This document shows, piece after piece, positions 55,674 through 63,523 of a DNA stretch of 64,000 bases. Origin of the DNA: Burkholderia cepacia (lineage in GTDB: Bacteria; Pseudomonadota; Gammaproteobacteria; Burkholderiales; Burkholderiaceae); contig NZ_CP073638.1 of NCBI RefSeq assembly GCF_029962485.1, forward strand, positions 1,426,001-1,490,000, written 5' to 3'. The notes under the pieces were generated by a model that saw only the letters and a program-made list of their open reading frames with translations, had not been told where the DNA came from and searched no databases. A program made the translations under genes and the position numbers. The first letter of the stretch is position 1; the number at the start of each line of letters is the position of its first letter.

Positions 55674-56369
55674 CTAGCCGACCTGGTTCAGTTCGAACAC
55701 CGCATCGACGCCCGAACCGTTCCAGTTGTATTCGAGATAGGCCGCGTGATGGCAATCGCGCAGCAGCGCGGTGCGGAACGCCGCCAGGCACTCACCGCGC
55801 GGGTCGCGCACCGACGGATAGACGATCCCCGCGCCGCCCGCGTTGCGCACCGCGCGGCCGAGCGCCTGCCCCGCGCCGTAGTCGAGCGGATGCAGCAACG
55901 CCGGATCGCGCTGCGGCCACGTACGCACGTCGACCACGCTGCCCTGCGCGAGCACGGTATAGAGCCGCATTTGCTGGCGCATCGGCGGCTCCTTCGTCGC
56001 GGCCAGGAACAGCGCGCTGTGATAGCGCGTTTCCGCGATCGCCGTATCGCGCGAGCGGGTGCAGTAGAACACGCCGTAGCTGCCGTCGGAAAAGCGGCTG
56101 CCCTGCGGATTCAGGTGCGTGAACGCGGCCATGATCGGCCCCCAGCCCAGCCCGTAGCGGCGCTCGGCAGGCGGCACGAGGTCGAGTGCGCCGATTTCGT
56201 TGCGGATGCGGTCGTTAGTCAGCGATTCGAGCGCGTACAGCGCGTCGAAATCGTCGGCCGACGCCACGCGGTCGAACAGGTTGATCGCCGGAAAACGGGT
56301 GGGAATCACGCGATAGGCAGGTGCCCAGTCGACCGTGGTCGTGGGCCATTGTTGTGCTTCGATCGGCAT
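55674..56369 (-). CDS. RES-domain toxin (NAD+-degrading type)
   Basis: A 231-residue RES-domain protein. The family residues appear as an early Arg (AYRVIPTRFPAINLFDR), a Glu in TAIAETRYHSA, and a Ser near the end in YPSVRDPRGECLAAF. Characterised relatives consume NAD+ and stop growth unless bound by their antitoxin. The start is two bases from the end of the antitoxin gene; a GTG at 56375 overlapping the antitoxin stop is possible. Toxin identity firm; activity inferred. Confidence 0.92.
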   Translation of the reverse strand: MPIEAQQWPTTTVDWAPAYRVIPTRFPAINLFDRVASADDFDALYALESLTNDRIRNEIGALDLVPPAERRYGLGWGPIMAAFTHLNPQGSRFSDGSYGVFYCTRSRDTAIAETRYHSALFLAATKEPPMRQQMRLYTVLAQGSVVDVRTWPQRDPALLHPLDYGAGQALGRAVRNAGGAGIVYPSVRDPRGECLAAFRTALLRDCHHAAYLEYNWNGSGVDAVFELNQVG

Positions 56370-56371
56370 CG

Positions 56372-56791
56372 TCACGCCCAGCCACCTCGCATCGCGTCGA
56401 GATATTGCCGGACGGCGACCAGATCGCCGACATTGCCGGCGAGCATCCGGTCGAGTGCGCGCTTGCCGCCGAACGGCGCCGCATCGTTGGGCCGCTTGAC
56501 CCACGCGTCGGCCGCGGCCGGCTGCGGCAGCAGGATTTGCAGCGCCTTGTAGATGCCGAGCAGCAGCGACAACCGCTCGAGCGTATCGCGCGGCAACCGC
56601 GCCGATTCCGGCGTGGCCTTCCACTTGAAGAACGTCGAACGGCCGGGCGACCCGAGCAGCACGATCTGCTCGTCGATCGTCAGTTGCCAGTCGCGCGCGA
56701 TGTTGAAAAACGCACGCAGGCCGGCCGCCGACATCTGCGCGACCGAAGCCTGCGGCGGGGCGGAATGCGAATCGTAGGCGGGCTGTGACAT
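56372..56791 (-). CDS. Antitoxin, Xre/MbcA/ParS (DUF2384) type
   Basis: A 139-residue antitoxin directly upstream of the RES toxin. The N-terminal part (about 20-70) is HTH-like (DIARDWQLTIDEQIVLLG-like segment and STFFKWK), and the C-terminal part (ERLSLLLGIYKALQILLP...WVKRPNDAAPFGGKRALDRML) is the DUF2384 toxin-binding region. Such antitoxins repress their own operon; the inverted repeat before the start is a likely operator. MSQPAYDS is chosen because the longer frame (to 56905) crosses that promoter. Confidence 0.92.
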   Translation of the reverse strand: MSQPAYDSHSAPPQASVAQMSAAGLRAFFNIARDWQLTIDEQIVLLGSPGRSTFFKWKATPESARLPRDTLERLSLLLGIYKALQILLPQPAAADAWVKRPNDAAPFGGKRALDRMLAGNVGDLVAVRQYLDAMRGGWA

Positions 56792-56795
56792 GATC

Positions 56796-56821
56796 GTTAG
56801 TCTCGAAACGAATTTACTAAC
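56796..56821 (-). promoter_or_regulatory. Candidate operator of the Xre-RES operon
   Basis: GTTAGT-N14-ACTAAC, with a further GATTAGT at 56824-56830, in the first 40 bases upstream of the antitoxin start. The region is AT-rich against its surroundings. An autoregulatory site is expected here. Confidence 0.55.
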
Positions 56822-57023
56822 AAGATTAGTCCATTTTCGTATTTTTGCAAGGGTCACACCCGTCGATCGGCCATTGCTTCCAGCGAAACGATATTTTTTG
56901 TCCATTCTGGACTCTTATTTTATTTTCTGCGTTAATGACCGTGCGGACACCGCGTCAAGACGCGGCTCGTATCCGTGAAACCGTGTCGCACAGAACCCGG
57001 AAGCACCCGCCAAGGAACGCACC

Positions 57024-57806
57024 ATGAAGAGACTGATTGCCGCTGTTTCGATCGCCCTGCTCGCGGTATCCGCAGGCCCCGCCGTCGCGAAGGACTGGAC
57101 CACGATCCGCTTCGGCACCGATGCCAGCTATGCGCCGTTCGAGTCGAAGGCGCCCGACGGCAAGCTCGTCGGCTTCGACATCGACCTCGGCAACGAGATC
57201 TGCGCGCGCCTGAAGGCCAAGTGCGTATGGCTCGAGAACGATTTCGACGGGATGATTCCGGCGCTGAAGGCGAAGAAGTTCGACGCGGTGCTGTCGTCGA
57301 TGTCGATCACGCCGCAACGCGCGGAGCAGATCGGCTTCACGACCAAGATCTACAACCAGCCGACGCGGCTCGTCGTGAAGAAGGGCTCGCCGCTGCTGCC
57401 GACGGCCGAATCGCTGAAGGGCAAGTCGATCGGCGTCGAGCAGGGCACGACGCAGGAAACGTATGCGAAGGCGTACTGGGGCAAGCAAGGCGCGAACGTC
57501 GTGTCGTACCAGAACCAGGACGGCGTGTACGCGGACCTGACGTCAGGCCGCCTCGATGCAGCGCTCCAGGATGAAGTGCAGGCCGCGATCGGGTTCCTGA
57601 AATCGCCGCGCGGCGCGAACTATGCGTTCGTCGGGCCCGAACTCGTCGACGAGAAGATGCTCGGCATCGGCGCCGGCATCGGGCTGCGCAAGGAAGACGC
57701 CGACCTGAAGGCGAAGATCGATCGCGCCATCACCGACATGGTCAAGGACGGCACCTACAAGCGGCTCGCGTCGAAGTACTTCGACTTCGACATCTACGGC
57801 GGCTAA
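57024..57806 (+). CDS. Amino-acid ABC transporter substrate-binding protein
   Basis: A 260-residue periplasmic protein of the lysine/arginine/ornithine/histidine-binding type. The signal peptide covers residues 1-22 (ending GPAVAKD). The binding fold starts IRFGTDASYAPFESKAPDGKLVGFDIDLG and has LSSMSITPQRAEQIGFT and the hinge IGVEQGTTQETYA. Cationic or polar amino acid uptake is inferred. No permease or ATPase gene adjoins it, so it must share components encoded elsewhere. A GC-rich hairpin follows. Confidence 0.92.
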   Translation: MKRLIAAVSIALLAVSAGPAVAKDWTTIRFGTDASYAPFESKAPDGKLVGFDIDLGNEICARLKAKCVWLENDFDGMIPALKAKKFDAVLSSMSITPQRAEQIGFTTKIYNQPTRLVVKKGSPLLPTAESLKGKSIGVEQGTTQETYAKAYWGKQGANVVSYQNQDGVYADLTSGRLDAALQDEVQAAIGFLKSPRGANYAFVGPELVDEKMLGIGAGIGLRKEDADLKAKIDRAITDMVKDGTYKRLASKYFDFDIYGG

Positions 57807-58841
57807 AACGGCGTCGCGCGCGTACGGGTACCACTCCCGTCGCGCGCGTCCGACCGCCCCTCCCCTTCAACCGGATGGCAACGGCATCGCGCGGTGCGCC
57901 GTTGCATCGAATGTTTCCCGTCTGGCGTCGCGTGTGCGACGCAATGCATCGATCATCGTTCGGATTGCAGATCAATCGTTCAGGGAACGACAGGTCACGC
58001 GAACGGATGTCGTGCTGCTTGAGTCAATAGGCGAAGATCGGGCGCCGCGGTACCGGCGCCCGTGCGCACATGCCCATGCGAACCGGGTTGGCGTGCAGGA
58101 AAGTGCCGACCCGGCGCGGATGACCGGCAACCAGCCGGATCCGCCTCGCACCGGGCGCGGAGAGATGGCCTGTCGAAGCATGCCGGTCGGCTGCGAGTGC
58201 GACGTTCGACCGACGATGCCCCAAATCACTGCGATCGCGGCCTGCCGGCCGCGGCGTGTGGCGATCGTTCATTTTTCTACCCCGTTTGCAGTGTGATGTT
58301 TGTTCCGGCAACCGGACGATGCCGGTGCCCCGACGATCAGGCGACGACGTCCCGTGCCCGCCGGAACGCGGCGACTGCGCCGCGCTCCGCCGCCGCATCC
58401 CCGCGGAGTGCGTCCTGGCCGTTGGAACCGGCCGGACCTCGCGTCGTCGACTTTCGCACGACAACCTCCGCAAGGAGCGGGCCAGCTGCGCGCGAGCCCG
58501 TCCGGACAAGGGGTTGGCCGGGCCGACAGGCAGCCGGAACGGGGGCGGATTGGCGAAAGTTGCGAATCTGAAACATGCGGCGCGCGGCCCGCGCCGGACG
58601 GGTGGCGGCGAAGCCTTGCGGGATAAGGCTGAACAATGGAGCGCGACGTTTTTACCGATACGTGTCGGGCCGTTCAGCCCGCTTTGCCGCGAGAATTCGC
58701 CCGGCTGCCGAGGCGAAATGTTTCATGCGCTTTACATGCCCGTCGACGCGATGGATCGGCAGACGCAGGCCGAGACGAACACACGGACGCACGACGGGAT
58801 GCACGACGCAACCGGCGCGTTCGTGCCGCAGCGGCTCCGGT
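57807..58841. other. About 1 kb without a supported gene
   Basis: Between the binding-protein gene and the end of the sigma-54 regulator gene. Reading frames on both strands are GC-rich, Arg/Pro/Ala-rich and lack ribosome sites or recognised domains. It may hold a small RNA or a decayed gene; nothing specific is visible apart from the hairpin at its left end. Confidence 0.5.
57815..57848 (+). terminator. GC-rich hairpin after the binding-protein gene
   Basis: CGCGCGCGTACGGG pairs with CCCGTCGCGCGCG (one bulged base). No T-run follows, so it may stabilise the mRNA or act with Rho. Confidence 0.5.
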
Positions 58842-60323
58842 TCAGCCGACCCGTTGATGCCCCGCGTCGCCCGACGGCGCGCCGTCGTGCCCGCCGTTGT
58901 CGCCGTTCCCGCCGTTGTTGTCGTGCTCGTTCAGCCCGTGCTCGATCATCATCCGGTAGAGCGTCACGCGCGAGATGCCGAGTTCGGCGGCGGCCTTGTT
59001 GATCCGGTGATCGTTGCGCAGCAGCGCGTTCTCGATCGCGGTGCGCTCGGCGAGCGCCCTCGCCTGTTCGAGCGTCACGGGTTCGGTTTCGCCGGGTGTT
59101 TCGAGCCCGAGATCGTGCGGCGTCAGCAGCCGGCTCTCGGCCATCACGATCGCGCGCCGCACGCGGTTGATCAGCTCGCGCACATTGCCGGGCCATTCGT
59201 AGCGGCGCATCGCATCGAGCGCGGCCGACGTGAAGCCACTGATCTTGCGGCCGCTGTCGGACTTGAATTTCTGCAGCACGTAGTGCGCGAGGATATCGAT
59301 GTCCTTGCCGCGCGCGCGCAGCGGCGGCTCGTGGATGCGCAGCACGCACAGCCGGTGATAGAGGTCCGCACGGAAGCGCCCGGCCTCGACCGCGCCGTCG
59401 AGATCGACGTGCGTGGCCGAGATGATCCGCACGTCGACCGCGATCGACTCCTGCCCGCCGAGCCGCTCGATCTTCCCTTCCTGCAGGAAGCGCAGCAGGC
59501 TTGCCTGGCTCTCGACCGGCATGTCGCCGATCTCGTCGAGAAACAGCGTGCCGCCGTTCGCCGATTCGATCCGGCCCGCGCGCCGCTGATTCGCGCCGGT
59601 GAATGCGCCACGCTCGTAGCCGAACAGTTCCGACTGCAGCAGGTGATGCGGAATCGCACCGCAATTGATCGCGATGAACGGCCCCTTGCCGCGCCCGGAG
59701 CGCTCATGAATCGCGAGCGCCGTCAGCTCCTTGCCGGTGCCCGACTCGCCCGAGATGAACACGCTCGCATCGGTCTTCGCGACCTTGCGGATCGTGCTGA
59801 ACAGCTGCTGCATCGCTTCGCAGTTGCCGATCATCCCGTGTTCGCCGATCGACGCCGCATAGGCCGCGCCGTCGACGCGATCGAGCGCGGCCATCCCGCG
59901 CGCATGGCCGAGCACGTGCGAAATCCATTCGTAGGGCAGCGGCAGCGTCACGTAGTCGAAACAATAGCTGCGGATCAACTCGCGCACGGCAGGGCTGATC
60001 GTGACGCCGGCCTGCGCAATGGAAATCCAGCCGATCGCCGGCTGGCTCAGGCACGCCTTCAGCGCGGGATAGTCGCGTGACGTGAAGCCCGTGAAATCGA
60101 CCAGCCCGGCCGCGACGCTCACGCCGGAGGTCATGTTCTGCGCGGCACCGGCCGTCTTCGCGACCGCGATCTCCCAGCCGAGCCCGCGCAGTTGCGCCAA
60201 CAACGGCTCGTCGGGCGTCCGCATGATCACGAACAGCTTGCGGCCGGCCTCGGGAGCGGTGACGGATACATCCGTCATCTCGGGCGCCGCCTGCCCGTTT
60301 GCGTCGGGTGACCTTGCAACCAT
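58842..60323 (-). CDS. Sigma-54-dependent regulator with VpsR-like N-terminus
   Basis: A 493-residue enhancer-binding activator. The N-terminal receiver-like domain (about 30-150, LFVIMRTPDEPLLAQLRGLGWEIAVA) lacks the phosphorylatable Asp pattern of NtrC and resembles VpsR-type proteins, some of which bind cyclic di-GMP. The AAA+ domain has Walker A GESGTGKE, the sigma-54-contact GAFTGA, and DEIGDMP; the C-terminal Fis HTH is INKAAAELGISRVTLYRMM. ATG 60323 has GGGGAA seven bases upstream; in-frame ATGs at 60398 and 60596 lack sites. A biofilm/exopolysaccharide role is inferred from relatives only. Confidence 0.88.
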   Translation of the reverse strand: MVARSPDANGQAAPEMTDVSVTAPEAGRKLFVIMRTPDEPLLAQLRGLGWEIAVAKTAGAAQNMTSGVSVAAGLVDFTGFTSRDYPALKACLSQPAIGWISIAQAGVTISPAVRELIRSYCFDYVTLPLPYEWISHVLGHARGMAALDRVDGAAYAASIGEHGMIGNCEAMQQLFSTIRKVAKTDASVFISGESGTGKELTALAIHERSGRGKGPFIAINCGAIPHHLLQSELFGYERGAFTGANQRRAGRIESANGGTLFLDEIGDMPVESQASLLRFLQEGKIERLGGQESIAVDVRIISATHVDLDGAVEAGRFRADLYHRLCVLRIHEPPLRARGKDIDILAHYVLQKFKSDSGRKISGFTSAALDAMRRYEWPGNVRELINRVRRAIVMAESRLLTPHDLGLETPGETEPVTLEQARALAERTAIENALLRNDHRINKAAAELGISRVTLYRMMIEHGLNEHDNNGGNGDNGGHDGAPSGDAGHQRVG

Positions 60324-60755
60324 CGTTGTTCCCCGCTTGGCGTTGGTATCGTGCGCCGGCTCGCCGCCGTGTACGACGGACCACGATTGAACCGACATAT
60401 TGGCCGCATTTCCGTCCGAATAAAATCCCCCCGCGCACGAATCGCGCGCGAGGTGGACGTTGTCATGAACGGTATATCGATGCGGCCGGCGGGCGGCTAG
60501 ATGGGTGTTATCCCTGTGGCGCGCGCGGCGAGAACCGGGAACGGGAACGCACGCCGCGCGCAAACCCGCGCCGGTGCTGGCGCGCGGCGTTTGCATGCGA
60601 TGCGGCTACGCAGGATCGGCACGCCGGCGCGGACGGGCGCAACCGGCCGGCCGGGCACGCATGCGCCCGCGCAACCGTTTCCGATTGACTTCCGTCAATC
60701 GTCATAGGAAGCCCGCTGATGCGGGAACGCAACATGCTCCGCGCGTCGGGACGTG
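60324..60755. other. Intergenic, leader of the sigma-54 regulator
   Basis: About 430 bases between the regulator and the metal-dependent hydrolase gene, both on the minus strand. It includes an 8-bp inverted repeat at 60682-60701 and otherwise only Arg-rich frames. Confidence 0.5.
60682..60701. promoter_or_regulatory. FNR/CRP-like palindrome
   Basis: CGATTGAC-TTCC-GTCAATCG: perfect 8-base arms. The inner TTGAC-N4-GTCAA has the spacing of FNR-family boxes (TTGAT-N4-ATCAA). The nearest start it could serve is the sigma-54 regulator, about 360 bases away on the minus strand. Confidence 0.45.
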
Positions 60756-61679
60756 TCAGCGGCCCGACGCGAGCGATGCCGGCGCGTTCGCGCGGCCACG
60801 GCCGGCAGGCGCGCCGCCCTGTTCGCCGTAGGTGGCGGCAAGCGCGTCGACGCGCGCCAGATGGTGATGGTTGTCGTGATCCCACGGATGGAAGCCCGGC
60901 CGGAAAAAACTCAGCCATTCGCCCGCGATGCGCGGGAACAGGCCACGACGGGGCCCGTACAGGAACGCGATCATCCGCAGCATGCCGCGCACGTGATGGC
61001 CGGCGCCGCGATCGCGCCACAGCAGCGTCGCATGCATCAGGAACACGGTCGGCCAGAACGTCAGCGTCGTCAGCAGATAGACGCCGATGCGGATCAGGTA
61101 GCGGCGCAGCCCCGGCTTCATCGCGGTATTCCACACGTCGAACGACACCGCCTTGTGCTCGGTTTCCTCGAGCGCGTGCCAGATCCACATCTGGCGGTAG
61201 CCTTCGACCGAACCGTCGAGGCGCGTCGGGTCGCGCAGCAGCCAGTCGGCGAGCATCGCCGTGTAGTGTTCCGCCGCGACCGTATGCGCGAGTTGCACCG
61301 AATGCGGCAGCTTGCGCTTCATGAAGGCGAGTACCGTCCAGACGCGCTTGTCGAGCTTGCGCGCGGGCAGGTGGTTCGCCTGCATCAGCTCGTTGTATTC
61401 GATGTGCTCGCGCGTGTGCATCGCCTCCTGGCCGATAAAGCCGAGCACCTGCTGCTTCAGCACCGGATCGTCGATCCGGTCGCGGTAATTGCGCACCGAA
61501 TCCATGAAGAAGCGCTCGCCGGCCGGAAACAGCAACGACAGCGCGTTGAAGAAATGGGTCACGTGCGACCCGAGGCCATGCCAGTCCTTCGCACGTTCAA
61601 CCGGCAGGTCGAAGCGCAGGTCGCGGCGCACCGGCATGATCCCGGCTGCGGTAGCGCAAGCGGCTGACTTCATGTTCAT
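60756..61679 (-). CDS. Metal-dependent hydrolase, PF10118 type
   Basis: A 307-residue protein of the predicted metal-dependent hydrolase family. Three His/Glu motifs suggest a ferritin-like di-metal centre: QEAMHTREH, AAEHYTAML and WHALEETEHKAV. Two membrane-like stretches lie at about 200-250 (YLLTTLTFWPTVFLMHATLLW). Reaction unknown. The start MNMKSAACA follows GGAG five bases upstream. An inverted repeat about 90 bases further upstream resembles a TetR-type operator. Confidence 0.85.
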   Translation of the reverse strand: MNMKSAACATAAGIMPVRRDLRFDLPVERAKDWHGLGSHVTHFFNALSLLFPAGERFFMDSVRNYRDRIDDPVLKQQVLGFIGQEAMHTREHIEYNELMQANHLPARKLDKRVWTVLAFMKRKLPHSVQLAHTVAAEHYTAMLADWLLRDPTRLDGSVEGYRQMWIWHALEETEHKAVSFDVWNTAMKPGLRRYLIRIGVYLLTTLTFWPTVFLMHATLLWRDRGAGHHVRGMLRMIAFLYGPRRGLFPRIAGEWLSFFRPGFHPWDHDNHHHLARVDALAATYGEQGGAPAGRGRANAPASLASGR

Positions 61680-62256
61680 GGTTCTCCTGGTTCCGGAGCG
61701 GCCCGGCGCGTCATCCGACGCGGCCGGCGCGGGCCCGGGCGGCGCGTCGCGCACCGCCAAAATCTTGACATCGACAGATGTAAAGATAGGCTGCCCGCGC
61801 CGGCGGGCGCAAGCCGCGCGGTAGATGCGCGCTTCCAAACAGGGCACGGTCGGAAAGGCCGAAAAAACGGCGCTCGAGCGGCACCCGGACCGGCCGCGAT
61901 TCGAACGCGGGGGCTGGCCGGAACGTGATGCACGACGCTCGGCCGCAGGTCCTGTCGGCTACCTGAAAGCCCCGTGGGACGGGCGTTTTGCGGCATCCGA
62001 CGGCGGCCGGACGGAACGCGGCCGGCCGCCCCGGCAGCGCCGATTCATACGCGCCGCGCACTGGCCTGGTGCAACCGCGATCGTGCGGTTCGCGAAAAAT
62101 TCAAACGCGCGTTCCAATCGTGTTGCGGGCGACCGCGGGCAAGGTGGTCCGCCGCCGCTCCCGATCCGCCTGCAGCGACGCAAAAACCACGCGCGCCGGC
62201 CCGCTGCGCGCTCGCCTACAATAGCGGTTTTACGCAACCCTCTTTCAGGAGAAGTC
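61680..62256. other. Divergent intergenic region
   Basis: About 580 bases between the metal-dependent hydrolase and FKBP genes. It holds the inverted repeat at 61764-61785 near the left gene and TACAAT (62217-62222) plus AGGAGAAG near the right gene. Open frames here are Arg-rich and unsupported. Confidence 0.5.
61764..61785 (-). promoter_or_regulatory. Inverted repeat, candidate repressor operator
   Basis: CTTGACATC-GACA-GATGTAAAG: nine-base arms with one mismatch. It lies 85 bases upstream of the metal-dependent hydrolase start in a short AT-richer patch. Relatives of that gene are often next to TetR regulators, but none is in this window. Confidence 0.5.
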
Positions 62257-62598
62257 ATGTCTGTCATCACGACCGAATCGGGCCTCAAATACGAAGACCT
62301 GACCGAAGGCACCGGCGCCGAAGCGCAAGCCGGCAAGACCGTCAGCGTCCACTACACGGGCTGGCTGACCGACGGTCAGAAATTCGATTCGAGCAAGGAC
62401 CGCAACGACCCGTTCGCATTCGTGCTGGGCGGCGGCATGGTCATCAAGGGCTGGGACGAAGGCGTGCAGGGCATGAAGGTCGGCGGCGTGCGTCGCCTGA
62501 CGATCCCGCCGCAACTCGGCTACGGCCCGCGCGGCGCAGGCGGCGTGATCCCGCCGAATGCGACGCTCGTGTTCGAAGTGGAACTGCTCGACGTCTGA
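62257..62598 (+). CDS. FKBP-type peptidyl-prolyl isomerase
   Basis: A 113-residue single-domain FKBP. Core residues are present: VSVHYTGWLTDGQKFDSSKDR, FVLGGGMVIKGWDEGVQGMKVGG and IPPQLGYG. No signal peptide, so it is cytoplasmic (Mip-like exported forms differ). AGGAG seven bases upstream and TACAAT before it support the start; a longer open frame upstream is Arg-rich noise. The AraC gene starts 25 bases after the stop. Confidence 0.95.
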   Translation: MSVITTESGLKYEDLTEGTGAEAQAGKTVSVHYTGWLTDGQKFDSSKDRNDPFAFVLGGGMVIKGWDEGVQGMKVGGVRRLTIPPQLGYGPRGAGGVIPPNATLVFEVELLDV

Positions 62599-62623
62599 TC
62601 GCGCACCCGGCCGTTTCCTTCCG

Positions 62624-63397
62624 ATGGAACGCATCGCCTCCCCCGCCATCGCGCTGCGCCGCTACGACACGTGCGAAGAGTCGGACGTGCACGACTTCCA
62701 CCAGGTCGTGCTCGGCGTCGATGGCGCGATGGTGATGACGGTGGACGGGATCGGCCAGCGCATCGACCGGCACGCGGCCTGGCTGATTCCGGCCGGCGCG
62801 CGCCACGACTACGCGGGCCTCGGCGACAATCGCCAGCTCGTGATCGACCTGCCCGCGGCGTCGCTCGCGGTGCCGCAGCGGTTGTTCGACCGCGCGCGCG
62901 CCGTATCGATCGACCCGGCGCTGACGTCGCTCGTCGCGCAGGTCGCGGCCGCCGCCGTGCAACACGATGCGCCGGCCGGCGACGCAAGTCACGCAGCCGC
63001 GCACCGTTTCCAGTGGCAGGCTGCCGCGCGTCTGTGCGGCGCGCTGCTCGACGACGCCGGCATTGCCGCGCCCGCGTCGGGCCTCGATTTCACGCGCATC
63101 GACCGCTGGCTGCGCGCGCGGCTCGCGGAGCCGCTGCGCATCGCCGATCTCGCCGCGCATTGCGGCTACGGGATGCGCCGGTTTCATCAACTGTTCGTCG
63201 ATGCATTCGGCGAAACACCGCATCGCTACCTGCAACGGCTGCGGCTCGACGCAGCGGTCGTGCTGCTCGCCGACGGCCGGCATCCGCTCGTCGACATCGC
63301 GGGCATGGTCGGCTTCGCGGACCAGAGCACGTTCACGCATGCGTTCACGAAGCGCTTCGGCGTCGCGCCCGGACGCTGGCGCGGCGAACGGCACTGA
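62624..63397 (+). CDS. AraC-family transcriptional regulator
   Basis: A 257-residue regulator with an N-terminal cupin-like sensor domain (about 15-95, HQVVLGVDGAMVMTVDG and HAAWLIPAGARHDY) and a C-terminal double HTH (about 160-255, LRIADLAAHCGYGMRRFHQLF and DIAGMVGFADQSTFTHAFTKRFG). A divergent partner is absent; the downstream drug-exporter gene (127 bases away, same strand) is a likely target. Effector unknown. Confidence 0.92.
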   Translation: MERIASPAIALRRYDTCEESDVHDFHQVVLGVDGAMVMTVDGIGQRIDRHAAWLIPAGARHDYAGLGDNRQLVIDLPAASLAVPQRLFDRARAVSIDPALTSLVAQVAAAAVQHDAPAGDASHAAAHRFQWQAAARLCGALLDDAGIAAPASGLDFTRIDRWLRARLAEPLRIADLAAHCGYGMRRFHQLFVDAFGETPHRYLQRLRLDAAVVLLADGRHPLVDIAGMVGFADQSTFTHAFTKRFGVAPGRWRGERH

Positions 63398-63523
63398 GCG
63401 CATCGCCCTCGCCGAGCACGCATCAACGCACGTAGCAAGCACGACGCAGCCGCGCCGGCATACGTATCGACGCTTCACCTCCCGCTGAAACATCGCCCGT
63501 CCGTCGCGCCCTACGATGGGTGC

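Noticed and set aside
60324..60596. Longer sigma-54 regulator starting at 60596 or 60398
   Set aside because: The added residues are Arg-rich and lack ribosome sites; ATG 60323 has a good one.
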